Assembly (NCBI RefSeq): GCF_016638705.1
Contig: NZ_CP067341.1
Location: 4,839,501 to 4,903,500 of the forward strand
DNA length: 64,000 nucleotides
Direction: 5' to 3'
Source: Lysinibacillus agricola
GTDB lineage: Bacteria > Bacillota > Bacilli > Bacillales_A > Planococcaceae
The notes under the pieces were generated by a model. The model saw only the letters and a list, made by a program, of their open reading frames with translations, was not told where the DNA came from and made no database searches. Each line of letters starts with the position of its first letter. The first letter of the stretch is position 1. Made by a program: the position numbers and the translations under genes. Positions 9,755 to 17,967 of the stretch are shown here, piece by piece.

Positions 9755-11139
9755 TAATTTACCTCCTTCTGTTCTGTAGGTGAAACAAGTGCGAAACGCT
9801 CCCACTTACGACTTTTCCATCTAAAGTATACGATAATGGCTCGCATCCATTCATCTGCCGAAATCGCTAGCCAAATACCTACTAAGCCCCAATCTAAAAC
9901 GAATACGAACAAGTAGCCGAGTGGAAGGCTCATACAAACCATCGATAAAAATCCAATTTTGACCGGAAATCTCGCATCCCCTGAGGCACGCAATGAATTA
10001 ATAACCACGATATTCATCGTACGGCCTGTTTCAAGCAGAATACTTAATGCTAAAACAGATGCTCCGATGGCAATTACCTCTGGATTATCAGTAAAAACAC
10101 GCATTAGTTGCTGACGGAATATCGTCACAACTGCAACCATTATTATCGTAAAGATAAAAGCCGCCCTCACACTTAACCAAAGCTGATGGTAAGCTTCAGC
10201 CTTTTTACCAGCACCGACAAAACGTCCAATAATAATAGCTGTCCCTGTACCGATTGCAATCGCAAACAAATACGTAAACATCGAAATATTCATCGCATAT
10301 TGTCTTGCTGCAAGTGTCTCTGATCCTAAATACGTTGCATAGTAGAGGAAGACAATCTGACAGAACTGATAAAGCACCTGCTCAAACGCGGACGGCAAAC
10401 CTATGTTTAATATTTTTCGAATATATTCCTTTGAATATTCAAAATAATATTCCAGCTTTATCCTTACTTCCATGACTTGGTACAACAACCAGAAAAACAC
10501 AATAACTGCTAATCCACGACTTATTACGGAAGAAATAGCCGCTCCTTTTACACCTAGCTCTGGTAATCCAAAGTTACCAAAGATTAAACCGTAATTTAAT
10601 ACAACGTGTAGCACATTCATACCTAGTGATACATACATCGTTTGCTTTGTCCAACCATGTACACGAATAATCGCTGCTAACGCATTTATAATTGCCTGTA
10701 AAAAAATAAAGCTTCCTATGATCACTAAATAGCTTTGTGCGTATTGAAGCACTTCCCCCTGCAAGTTCATCATGGTCATTAAATGACTTGAAAAGAAGAA
10801 GAATAAGACACTCATCATTAGTCCAACGACCAAATTCATCGTTACTGCTAAAGCGGAAATCTTCGCAGCTTCAAAAATGCGCCTTGAATCTAAATATTGA
10901 GATACAACAATGGAAGCACCATTACCAACTACTTCAAGTATTAAAATTGCAATATGAATATATTGATTGGCTGCACCAACTCCTGATACAGCATTGTCTG
11001 ATAAAGCACTGAGCATAAATGTATCGGCTAGTCCCATTAACATAAATAAAAATACTTCTAAGAAAATCGGCCATGTTAAATGGAATAAACTTAACTTGTT
11101 AGTCTCTTTTATATCACTTTCTTTTCCTGTATCCGCCAA
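9754..11139 (-). CDS. MATE family multidrug efflux transporter
   Basis: A 461-residue protein with about twelve membrane helices in two related halves, as in MATE (NorM/DinF-like) antiporters that use Na+ or H+ gradients to expel cationic compounds. Family patterns include 'WPIFLEVFLFMLMGLADTF' at the N-terminus and 'NIGLPSAFEQVLYQ' at the start of the second half. The start is TTG 11139, after GGAGAAGTG. It shares an overlapping junction with the rRNA methyltransferase, so a combined role in antibiotic tolerance is a reasonable inference only. Confidence 0.92.
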   Translation of the reverse strand: MADTGKESDIKETNKLSLFHLTWPIFLEVFLFMLMGLADTFMLSALSDNAVSGVGAANQYIHIAILILEVVGNGASIVVSQYLDSRRIFEAAKISALAVTMNLVVGLMMSVLFFFFSSHLMTMMNLQGEVLQYAQSYLVIIGSFIFLQAIINALAAIIRVHGWTKQTMYVSLGMNVLHVVLNYGLIFGNFGLPELGVKGAAISSVISRGLAVIVFFWLLYQVMEVRIKLEYYFEYSKEYIRKILNIGLPSAFEQVLYQFCQIVFLYYATYLGSETLAARQYAMNISMFTYLFAIAIGTGTAIIIGRFVGAGKKAEAYHQLWLSVRAAFIFTIIMVAVVTIFRQQLMRVFTDNPEVIAIGASVLALSILLETGRTMNIVVINSLRASGDARFPVKIGFLSMVCMSLPLGYLFVFVLDWGLVGIWLAISADEWMRAIIVYFRWKSRKWERFALVSPTEQKEVN

Positions 11140-11257
11140 TACTTTTCACTTCTCCTATACATTTCATAAAATATATAGTATCTTATCATAGATTTTTAGG
11201 CTGTAAAGAGTTTATGTATCAAACATCAAAAGAATATGCAAAGCTAGTATTACACAT

Positions 11258-11297
11258 AAAAAAAATCCCTTTCACAGGACCGTGTGAAAGGGTTTCT
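11258..11297 (-). terminator. Terminator of the tyrosine phosphatase gene
   Basis: CCCTTTCACA stem with its complement, loop GGTCC, and eight T on the minus strand, just after the stop at 11300. Confidence 0.92.
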
Positions 11298-11299
11298 TA

Positions 11300-12067
11300 T
11301 CATGTTAAGCAAAGAGTCTGTAATTGCTCACGCTTTTCTTTTGTTAGATCAAATTCTTGCTCTAAAAATGCTGACTTAGAGCCATATCGGTTATCCATTG
11401 CATCAAATGCTGCCTGTAAATACTCCTCACGGGCAGACATTAGTGCATAAAATTGCTGTAATTCTCGATCGCTATAATCTTGCTGAATTGCCTGAGCCAT
11501 TCGTTCTACTAAGGGACTTAGATGTACATTTGTATCTAAATAATCCTCCATTATCGTTTCCTCAGGTACATCTAAAGCGAGTAAAATAAGTGCACCACCA
11601 ATACCTGTACGATCCTTCCCTACCGCACAATGATGAACAAGCCCTAAATTTTCAGGGTGTTGAATCGTTATCATTAACTCCTTAAACGAAGCATTATTAA
11701 AAGGCATTTGGGCGTAAAATTCTTGGAACATCTCTGGACTTACGACTTTATAAAAATCTTTTCCTCCTGTGTTTGTAGGCATCTCGAAGGCATGATTTCC
11801 CTTTGCTGGTATTTGAATATAATTAGCATAAGGGAATATCGGATTAGGATTATTTTGCGCTTCATGGTTATCACGATAATCAAAAATTGTTTTCACACCT
11901 AGCGTTTCAAAAAGTTTCTTATCCGCCATCGTCATTTTGCCAAGTGCCGCTGAACGATAAATTAAGCCATTCTTTACAGAACGCCCATCTCTCGTCTTAT
12001 ACCCACCCATATCACGAAAATTGTAAACAGCCTCAAACGGAATAATCTTCATATCAAACTGTTTCAT
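11300..12067 (-). CDS. Tyrosine-protein phosphatase, Y_phosphatase3 family
   Basis: A 255-residue phosphatase with N-terminal 'NFRDMGGY' and 'LIYRSAAL', and the P-loop HCAVGKDRTG near residue 148, where Cys and Arg are catalytic. The KDR inside the loop marks the LipA/Y_phosphatase3 group (PF13350), which acts on phosphotyrosine and in some members on phosphoinositides. No signal peptide is seen, so it is likely cytoplasmic. The start at ATG 12067 follows GGGAGGTG. Monocistronic, ended by a strong terminator. Confidence 0.92.
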   Translation of the reverse strand: MKQFDMKIIPFEAVYNFRDMGGYKTRDGRSVKNGLIYRSAALGKMTMADKKLFETLGVKTIFDYRDNHEAQNNPNPIFPYANYIQIPAKGNHAFEMPTNTGGKDFYKVVSPEMFQEFYAQMPFNNASFKELMITIQHPENLGLVHHCAVGKDRTGIGGALILLALDVPEETIMEDYLDTNVHLSPLVERMAQAIQQDYSDRELQQFYALMSAREEYLQAAFDAMDNRYGSKSAFLEQEFDLTKEKREQLQTLCLT

Positions 12068-12344
12068 TCACTGCACCTCCCTCAGTTAGCAAGCATCCTT
12101 ATTTCTATTCTATAGAACAATTCGATATAATACCAATTTTCACACTAGGAAATCATACAATACTTATACTAGACTGATATGGAACTTTATTTGATCTTTT
12201 CTTTATCGAAGCAGAGTGATTTTCGGTATTACCTGATCACTTTTTCTGCAAAGCGGACCGGATTTCAGCATTACCCGATCGCACAAGCACCCCTCCATCA
12301 GAACAAGTTGAGGGAAGTCTTCACTGCCAGAGTAATTATCCATC
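12068..12344. other. Intergenic region, no gene seen
   Basis: Upstream region of the tyrosine phosphatase. It contains a loose internal repeat ('gattttcggtattacctgat' near 12220 and 'ggatttcagcattacccgat' near 12262), but no credible frame with a ribosome site. Confidence 0.5.
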
Positions 12345-12374
12345 AAAAAAGCTGCCCTCGATAAAGGACAGCTC
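12345..12374 (-). terminator. Terminator of the btuF operon
   Basis: AGCTGTCC / GGGCAGCT stem followed by six T on the minus strand, 22 bases after the btuF stop. Confidence 0.88.
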
Positions 12375-12396
12375 TAAAATGCTATTTTCAATTAGA

Positions 12397-13356
12397 TTAT
12401 TTGAATAACTCAGGATATACCGCCTTGGCTATTAACTCAACAGCTTCGCCAATACGTGGACCTGGACGGTTTGAGATATCAGTATCGATATAATAAATCG
12501 CTTTATTTTGAATGGCAGCGATTGAATTCCATCCATCACGAGAAAGAATTTCTGCCGCTGGGTTATCCACATAGTTTACTGTTGTTAAAATGACTTCTGG
12601 ATTTTTCGCAATGACATCTTCCTCAGATATCTCTTTCCAGCCTTTTAGCTCAGCAAATACGTTGTTAACATTTGCAGCATTTAAAATCTCTTGTTGGAAT
12701 GTACCAGAAGCAGCTGTAAATATTTGTGGCTTCGGACTAATTTCTAAGAAGATATTTTTTGGTTCTTTTACTTCTTTGACTTTCGCTTGGACTTCAGCGA
12801 TCTTAGCTTTAATATCTTCATTTAACTTTTCGCCTTTATCTTCAATTCCCATAACGGTTGCGATTTGTTGGATGTCACCGTAAACATCATCAAATGACTT
12901 AGCTGATTGAATGGCAAACACTTTAATCCCCGCATCTTCAAGACCTTTTAATGCATTTAAAGTTTCATCATTTCCCGTTGTATAGGCAATAACTATATCT
13001 GGCTTTAACGCTAAAATTCGCTCACTATTGAATGTTACAGAATCAGAAACACGCTCAATTTTTTGTGCTTCTTCTGGATACGTATCATACTCCGTTGCAC
13101 CGACGATTTTATCACCAACGCCTAGAGCATATAAAATTTCTGTATTACTCGGTTGTAAAGAAACAACAGTTTTAGGTACTGCAGCAAACTCTACTTCTAC
13201 ACCACGGTCATCCTTAACTTTATAGCTAGTTTTCTCAACTTGTTGATCTTCCTTAGAAACAGTATCTTTATTAGTATCCTCTTTCGTACCGCAGCCTACT
13301 AATACAAGTGCCAGCATCAACACAAACAGCCATTGTAGCTTAAACAATTTCTTCAT
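12397..13356 (-). CDS. btuF: Cobalamin-type ABC transporter substrate-binding lipoprotein
   Basis: A 319-residue lipoprotein. It has a signal peptide with lipobox LVGC (Cys22), a Lys/Asp-rich linker, then a Peripla_BP_2 domain: 'VVSLQPSNTEILYALG', 'LKPDIVIAYT', 'NRPGPRIGEAVELIA'. Class III binding proteins capture vitamin B12 or ferric siderophores for import. B12 is favoured because the operon is led by a cobalamin riboswitch. The start ATG lies one base after the stop of the upstream PduO-like gene, whose last codons supply AAGGAG. No permease or ATPase gene is present here, so these must be encoded elsewhere. Confidence 0.9.
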   Translation of the reverse strand: MKKLFKLQWLFVLMLALVLVGCGTKEDTNKDTVSKEDQQVEKTSYKVKDDRGVEVEFAAVPKTVVSLQPSNTEILYALGVGDKIVGATEYDTYPEEAQKIERVSDSVTFNSERILALKPDIVIAYTTGNDETLNALKGLEDAGIKVFAIQSAKSFDDVYGDIQQIATVMGIEDKGEKLNEDIKAKIAEVQAKVKEVKEPKNIFLEISPKPQIFTAASGTFQQEILNAANVNNVFAELKGWKEISEEDVIAKNPEVILTTVNYVDNPAAEILSRDGWNSIAAIQNKAIYYIDTDISNRPGPRIGEAVELIAKAVYPELFK

Positions 13357-13357
13357 T

Positions 13358-13924
13358 TCATTTATTCTCCTTTTTCTTTTTCATTGGGTATGACTTACTA
13401 AGAAACGGTATTTCAGCAATACCAGCGTGTTGATTCATATAAACTGCCATTACAAAAAATACATTGGCTAGTAATCCTAAATAATCAAAGAGAATAGTTG
13501 GTACTTCTCGTTCTTCAGATACTTTGTGCAAAGCGCGATATGATTTTTTCGCCTCACTACGGCATAAATGTAATGTAGCAGCAGCCTCCGTTCCTTGAGG
13601 TAATACAAAGTTTTGTATTTCCTCCTTCACATAACTAACATAAAAATCATAGCGATCACTTAGCCAAGTCAAATCATCTTCAGTTACCGCTAACTTACCT
13701 CGGACTGAGCCATTTACATGGTAAGCCATTGGCAAAATAACTAGTAAATCATCCGCTACTAACTCTACCGTCTCTTTTTTCACTGCTGCCAAAGCGACGC
13801 CAATATGTGTTGTAAGGCTATCAGTTCGAATTTCAAAATCAACTGTTGATGCCTTTTCACGCATAAATGGATAACAAGAATAACGTGCATCTTTTTTCAA
13901 ATCTAAGTCCCCGCTTTCCTTCAT
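13358..13924 (-). CDS. Divergent PduO-type cobalamin adenosyltransferase-like protein
   Basis: A 188-residue protein. The C-terminal half resembles PduO-type ATP:cob(I)alamin adenosyltransferases: 'LPQGTEAAATLHLCRSEAK' matches the usual LPGG...AAxLHxART helix and is followed by 'FDYLGLLANVFFVMAVYMN'. The N-terminal ATP-binding loop (TRTGDKG) is not seen, so catalysis is doubtful. It is the first gene after a cobalamin riboswitch and is coupled to btuF, supporting a role in B12 handling, perhaps binding or escort. Start uncertain: ATG 13924 has a weak site; TTG 13900 lies after GGAAAGCGGGG. Confidence 0.7.
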   Translation of the reverse strand: MKESGDLDLKKDARYSCYPFMREKASTVDFEIRTDSLTTHIGVALAAVKKETVELVADDLLVILPMAYHVNGSVRGKLAVTEDDLTWLSDRYDFYVSYVKEEIQNFVLPQGTEAAATLHLCRSEAKKSYRALHKVSEEREVPTILFDYLGLLANVFFVMAVYMNQHAGIAEIPFLSKSYPMKKKKENK

Positions 13925-13936
13925 GAAAAACTCTTA

Positions 13937-13998
13937 CTTTATCAATTGCGCCTTGGCGTAATTGTAGCTGTCGCTTCGCTTTCGCTACAGATAAATAC
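13937..13998. repeat. Intergenic repeat fragment (copy 5)
   Basis: 'caattgcgccttggcgtaat' palindrome followed by 'gtcgcttcgctttcgctaca'. It lies between the riboswitch terminator and the start of the PduO-like gene. Confidence 0.65.
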
Positions 13999-14035
13999 CC
14001 TTCTTAGACTTGTCCTAAAATTTCAATAAGTGTGC

Positions 14036-14080
14036 ATAAAAAAACGTCGTTCCTACCCCTAGGAAACGACGAAAATAACA
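14036..14080 (-). terminator. Expression-platform terminator of the cobalamin riboswitch
   Basis: CGTCGTTTCC / GGAACGACG stem around 'TAGGGGTA', followed by seven T on the minus strand. It lies about 80 bases after the aptamer and 110 bases before the first gene, consistent with transcription termination when B12 is bound. Confidence 0.88.
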
Positions 14081-14159
14081 TAAATAATGTCTATTATATA
14101 GCACAACATAGCCTATGTATTTGCCGCATATTCTCCTAGCTTCCGAAGAGTATTTATAC

Positions 14160-14346
14160 GTTCAAATAAAGGTCGGTCTCCTGGCTTGTACAGTTCACTA
14201 CATTCAAACTTGTTGTGGATTATAAAAACCTTCCCATCTGATATTCGACAGTGGTTTATCATATGATTCCTGTACTTACAGTTGCGGAAACAGCTTTGGT
14301 TTTTCACCGAATTCCCGATTATGCTATAGTTCAGCACCTTTATTCT
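14160..14346 (-). ncRNA. Cobalamin (B12) riboswitch aptamer
   Basis: Read on the minus strand, the RNA contains the conserved cobalamin-riboswitch blocks in order. These are AAAGGTGC (14340-14333), 'AATCGGGAATTCGGTG' then 'AGCTGTTTCCGCAACTGTAA' (14318-14276), 'ACCACTGTCG' (about 14254), 'GATGGGAAGG', and the B12 box 'AAGCCAGGAGACCGACC' (14187-14171). A terminator follows at 14036-14080. It controls the PduO-like gene and btuF on the same strand. An open frame of 82 codons across it is spurious. Confidence 0.96.
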
Positions 14347-14361
14347 GCAAGAATTATTCAC

Positions 14362-14579
14362 TTATAAAGCAGTTTATCATAGATTGATAGGAAAAAATAG
14401 CTGTGGAGTTTGGAATAAACAAATACGATGGATAAAAATCATGTAGGTATTTTCCCTTACGCATGCGGGTATTTTCACTGCCCCTGAGGGTATTCCTTCT
14501 ACTCGCACATGAATCTGTCATTCTTCATAGATCAAATCGTTTTATTTTTTCATACTCTATTACCGAAAAAATTTGCACA
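14362..14579. other. Intergenic region upstream of the riboswitch
   Basis: No gene seen. It holds the likely riboswitch promoter on the minus strand (TATGATAAACT near 14375). It also holds three spaced copies of a GGTATTTTC-like word (near 14448, 14467 and 14489) of unknown meaning. Confidence 0.4.
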
Positions 14580-14615
14580 AAAAAATAGCCATTCCATGAC
14601 CTTTAATGGATGGCT
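14580..14615 (-). terminator. Terminator of the HEAT-like gene, overlapping its stop codon
   Basis: AGCCATCCA / TGGAATGGCT stem followed by a T run on the minus strand; the last codons and the stop lie inside the stem. Confidence 0.85.
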
Positions 14616-15151
14616 TTCTTATATTTCTTTTTGTATTTAACATCTTGTTCTTCTTCAATTAAACGCTCCGCAATTTCTAGTAGTTTCGGGTCATTGGTTT
14701 CATCGAATAGCTTTTTAAAGGATACAATAATATCATAGCGTATTAATGTCGGATGCTTTTCGTCTAAGCATGTTTGGAACCTTTTTGCCAAATATGAAAC
14801 GACTAAATCTCTTTGTACCTGCCCCGCTATACCTATTTTCCAAATTGCCTGCAAAGTATGCCTTGAAGTTACTGTTTTTTCATCATACGTCACTACCCAA
14901 ATCTTTAAGAAGTCCTCTAATACTCTTTCTTCTGGATCACTTTTTGCTGCGAGCGCGCATAAAAATTGCGCAGCACTTGCACGCACATGTCCATTTTTGT
15001 ATGTAAGAGCTTGAACAAGCTGTTCCCAAACTGCATATGTCCAATCAACTGGTTCCTGCATAATCTTCATCAATTCTTCGTAAGATTCGTATTGAATATC
15101 GCGGTCACGCTCTGTTAAATTACTAAAAAGTTGCATAATCTCTTTTTCCAT
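14603..15151 (-). CDS. HEAT-like alpha-helical repeat protein, unknown function
   Basis: A 182-residue, wholly helical, soluble protein. Regular helix pairs such as 'WEQLVQALTYKNGHVRASAA', then 'AAKSDPEE' and 'TSRHTLQAIWKIG', resemble HEAT/armadillo repeats, which usually bind other proteins. I do not recognise a named family. The start at ATG 15151 follows GGTAGGGATG. It is divergent from ytvI, with about 90 bases between them carrying both promoters. Confidence 0.75.
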   Translation of the reverse strand: MEKEIMQLFSNLTERDRDIQYESYEELMKIMQEPVDWTYAVWEQLVQALTYKNGHVRASAAQFLCALAAKSDPEERVLEDFLKIWVVTYDEKTVTSRHTLQAIWKIGIAGQVQRDLVVSYLAKRFQTCLDEKHPTLIRYDIIVSFKKLFDETNDPKLLEIAERLIEEEQDVKYKKKYKKAIH

Positions 15152-15242
15152 GATTCATCCCTACCTTTATTGTTTCAGAACGTAATATTATTATAATTTT
15201 TTATGGTACACTTAATTTAATTTGCGTAAAGAAGGAGAGTCT

Positions 15243-16301
15243 ATGAATAAATTTAATACTAGGAGACTGATTTTTAGATTAATTATGATTATTTCTTTAA
15301 TCGTAGTTGCATATTTTATTATCCCGGTTTCCGTTCCCATAATATTAGCAGGTGTTAGTGCATTTTTTTTAGAGCCCATTGTTAATTTCTTTAAACGGCG
15401 ATGGAAAATGTCTCGTAAAGTTGCAGTCGCTTTTATTTACATAGTGAGCGTTATCTTAATTTCAATTATTTGTTACTTCACTATTACACAACTTATGTCG
15501 CAAATAATTTTAATTTCAAAGCAAGCTCCCTATTATATTTCAAAACTATCAGAAATGTGGCTTAGTATGCAAGAAAACATTTCCAAATACACTGAAGACT
15601 TTCCACCTGAAGTAAGTACCTCGCTTCAAAATACAACAATGGATTTCATAAAGAAAATTGAAGAATCCTTTTTAAACATTTTCAATTATACCAAAGTTAC
15701 AGCCTTCTTTTCAGAAATTCCAAGGCTATTTATCAGTCTTCTCGTTTATATGATTGCTCTATTTTTATTTATGCTAGATTTGCCCAAATTAAAACAAATT
15801 ACTTATAAATATTTAAAGCCTAGCACTGCCAACAAATTAAAGATTGTCTTAAATCGTTTAAAAGGTGCTATTTTCGGCTATATGAAGGCACATTTACTCG
15901 TTAGCTTTATAATTGGAGGCGTCACACTTATTGGCCTTCTATTAATCCAGCCAAAATACGCAATAACGATGACAATCATTATATGGTTAATTGATGTTAT
16001 TCCTTTCCTCGGTTCCATTATCATTTTGGCGCCATGGGGTCTTTATTACCTATTGGTTGGAAATATATCTATTGCTGTAAAATTATTCATCCTAGCTGCT
16101 ATTTTACTCATTATTCGTCGAGTAGTCGAGCCTAAATTAATGGGGGAGCATATCGGTTTATCAACTTTACCTACATTAATTGCAATGTTTATTGGTCTTC
16201 AGCTATTTGGTGTGATCGGTTTACTTGCAGGACCTTTTGTCATTATTTTCTTTATTGCATTAAAAGAAACAGGTATTATCAAGCTGAATTTTAAAATATA
16301 G
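15243..16301 (+). CDS. ytvI: Sporulation integral membrane protein YtvI (AI-2E family)
   Basis: A 352-residue permease-like protein with about eight helices and the AI-2E family order. 'VPIILAGVSAFFLEPIVNF' is N-terminal, and 'DVIPFLGSIIILAPWG' and 'EPKLMGEHIGLSTLPTLIA' are C-terminal. The last block and the short length fit YtvI, a mother-cell sporulation membrane protein, better than the paralogue at 365-1444. The start is ATG 15243 behind AAGGAGAG; an in-frame ATG at 15222 sits before that site. Monocistronic, with a bidirectional terminator after it. Confidence 0.87.
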   Translation: MNKFNTRRLIFRLIMIISLIVVAYFIIPVSVPIILAGVSAFFLEPIVNFFKRRWKMSRKVAVAFIYIVSVILISIICYFTITQLMSQIILISKQAPYYISKLSEMWLSMQENISKYTEDFPPEVSTSLQNTTMDFIKKIEESFLNIFNYTKVTAFFSEIPRLFISLLVYMIALFLFMLDLPKLKQITYKYLKPSTANKLKIVLNRLKGAIFGYMKAHLLVSFIIGGVTLIGLLLIQPKYAITMTIIIWLIDVIPFLGSIIILAPWGLYYLLVGNISIAVKLFILAAILLIIRRVVEPKLMGEHIGLSTLPTLIAMFIGLQLFGVIGLLAGPFVIIFFIALKETGIIKLNFKI

Positions 16302-16325
16302 CACTATGTTTGGCTTCCAATAATA

Positions 16326-16368
16326 AAAAGGTCATCTTTGTATTTTTTCTTTACAAAGATGACCTTTT
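16326..16368. terminator. Bidirectional terminator between ytvI and the NlpC/P60 gene
   Basis: A 16-bp stem starting AAAAGGTCATCTTTGT with a T-rich loop and A/T runs on both sides, between convergent genes. Confidence 0.9.
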
Positions 16369-16400
16369 CGTTATTTAAATCGTCTATATAATAGTAAGAC

Positions 16401-17618
16401 TTATTGAATACGACCGAAGCCTACTAAATATTGGTTCCACCAATCAAGTGATTCAATAACAACACCATTATTTTGAGCATCGATCATCGTGTTGTTACCT
16501 AAGTAAATACCTACATGCGCTACGCCTGAACCATAGCTGAAGAATACTAAGTCACCTACACGTGCTTCGCTTGCTGAAATACGTTGTGTTGCTAAATATT
16601 GTTGTGATGCTGTACGTGGTAAAGATACACCTGCTTGGCTGTAAGACCATTGTACAAGACCCGAGCAGTCAAATCCTGTTGATGGGTTACTGCCGCCCCA
16701 AACATAGCTACGGCCTAGGAATTGCTTAGCCGTTGAAATAGCATCACCTGAAGATGCAGTGCCTGTGCCTGATCCAACAACGATTTTTTGTGATTTCACA
16801 TTGTTAGCATCATTACCATTGTTACTAGCATTATTTGTATTATTTGTATTATTTGTATTATTTGTATTATTTGTATTACCATTGTCACCATTGTTGTTTG
16901 TTGCTTGTACAACTGGAGTAGCTGCTTGAAGTGCACGTAAACGAGCTGCTTCTTCCTCTGCTGCTTTACGTTCTGCTTCTAAACGTTCTTCTTCTTGTTT
17001 CGTTGCAATTTGTGCTTTTAATGCAAGCGATTTTGCTTCGTTTTCAGCTTTTTTCACTTCCATTTCGCTTTCCTTTTGTTGAAGCTCTTGGAATTGCTTT
17101 TGAAGCTCTTTTTGTTTTTCATCTAATATTGCTTTTTGTTTCTCTAAGTTAGCCTTATCTGCTTCTTGCTGATCTACTAATTCTTGGTCAGCATCCATTA
17201 ATGTTTTTACCGCTACGACACGATCCATTAAATCTGCAAAGCTTTTCGATTCAAGAACAGCACTTAAATAAATACCTACAGTGTTATCTTGCGCTTGGTA
17301 TGCAGCCATACGTTCACTTAAAATTGTTGAACGTTGCTCAATACGTTTTTTAGTATCTACAATATTTGTATCAACTTCTTTAATATCTGCTTGTACTTTG
17401 TTAAATACTTTTACTTTTTCATCGATTTCTTTTTGTAAATTAGTTAATTCTTCTTGTAGCTTTTTAACCTCTGTATCTATTTTAGCTTTCTTATCTATCA
17501 TTTGTTGAGATGTTTCTTCTGCGTGCACTTCTGTTGGTTGAACTGTATTAAATAATAAGCCGCCAGCTAGTGCTAATGCTAGCACCATCGACTTACGCCA
17601 TTTATTGCGTTTACCCAC
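16401..17618 (-). CDS. Secreted NlpC/P60 peptidoglycan hydrolase with coiled coil
   Basis: A 405-residue exported endopeptidase. A signal peptide ends near 'EVHAEE', followed by a long coiled coil of the PcsB/CwlO type (about residues 35-220). A low-complexity Asn/Thr linker comes next, then a C-terminal NlpC/P60 domain with Cys in 'GFDCSGLVQWSY' and His in 'VAHVGIYLG'. Such enzymes cut D-glutamyl-diaminopimelate bonds during growth or separation and are held inactive through the coiled coil. GTG 17618 is preferred because it gives a compact signal peptide; TTG 17645 is possible. The linker is encoded by a 9-bp microsatellite. Confidence 0.92.
   Translation of the reverse strand: MGKRNKWRKSMVLALALAGGLLFNTVQPTEVHAEETSQQMIDKKAKIDTEVKKLQEELTNLQKEIDEKVKVFNKVQADIKEVDTNIVDTKKRIEQRSTILSERMAAYQAQDNTVGIYLSAVLESKSFADLMDRVVAVKTLMDADQELVDQQEADKANLEKQKAILDEKQKELQKQFQELQQKESEMEVKKAENEAKSLALKAQIATKQEEERLEAERKAAEEEAARLRALQAATPVVQATNNNGDNGNTNNTNNTNNTNNTNNASNNGNDANNVKSQKIVVGSGTGTASSGDAISTAKQFLGRSYVWGGSNPSTGFDCSGLVQWSYSQAGVSLPRTASQQYLATQRISASEARVGDLVFFSYGSGVAHVGIYLGNNTMIDAQNNGVVIESLDWWNQYLVGFGRIQ
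16828..16880. repeat. 9-bp microsatellite inside the NlpC/P60 linker
   Basis: Tandem 'attatttgt' units (about five perfect copies plus degenerate edges) encode Asn-Thr-Asn repeats on the minus strand. Unit length is a multiple of three, so copy changes keep the frame. Confidence 0.9.
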
Positions 17619-17932
17619 GTTAACTTCTTTCCCTTCATTAGTCAATTTCGCTCTTGGTTTTTTAATGTAATCACTTGAACGATTCTTTTGTATTTTCTTA
17701 TATCTGTATCAGCCTTTTAAAGTTTAGCATTATTAGCATAACTTTTATACTATTTCACAACTTTTTAATCGTTTAGTAAAACTCGAAATATTCTTGTAAC
17801 ATTCACGTAATTTCTGAATTATTCTCTAAAATACTATTCTTTTCTACAAAATAACTACTTTCACTATTTTCCCGTTAGACCCATTCTCTAATTTGTAATG
17901 TTTTTGTAATATTTCTCGAGAAGGTTTTGAAA
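17619..17932. other. AT-rich intergenic region upstream of the NlpC/P60 gene
   Basis: Very AT-rich, no coding frame. It probably holds the promoter of the hydrolase gene. I saw no c-di-AMP riboswitch, which often precedes such genes. Confidence 0.5.
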
Positions 17933-17966
17933 ATAAAAAAAAGGTAAGGGAACATTTCCCCTACCT
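17933..17966 (-). terminator. Terminator of the ABC1 kinase gene
   Basis: AGGTAGGGG / CCCTTACCT stem followed by eight T on the minus strand, starting directly after the stop codon. Confidence 0.9.
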
Positions 17967-17967
17967 A

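Noticed and set aside
14113..14361. 82-codon frame on the minus strand
   Set aside because: It lies wholly in the cobalamin riboswitch aptamer; the conserved RNA blocks explain the sequence.
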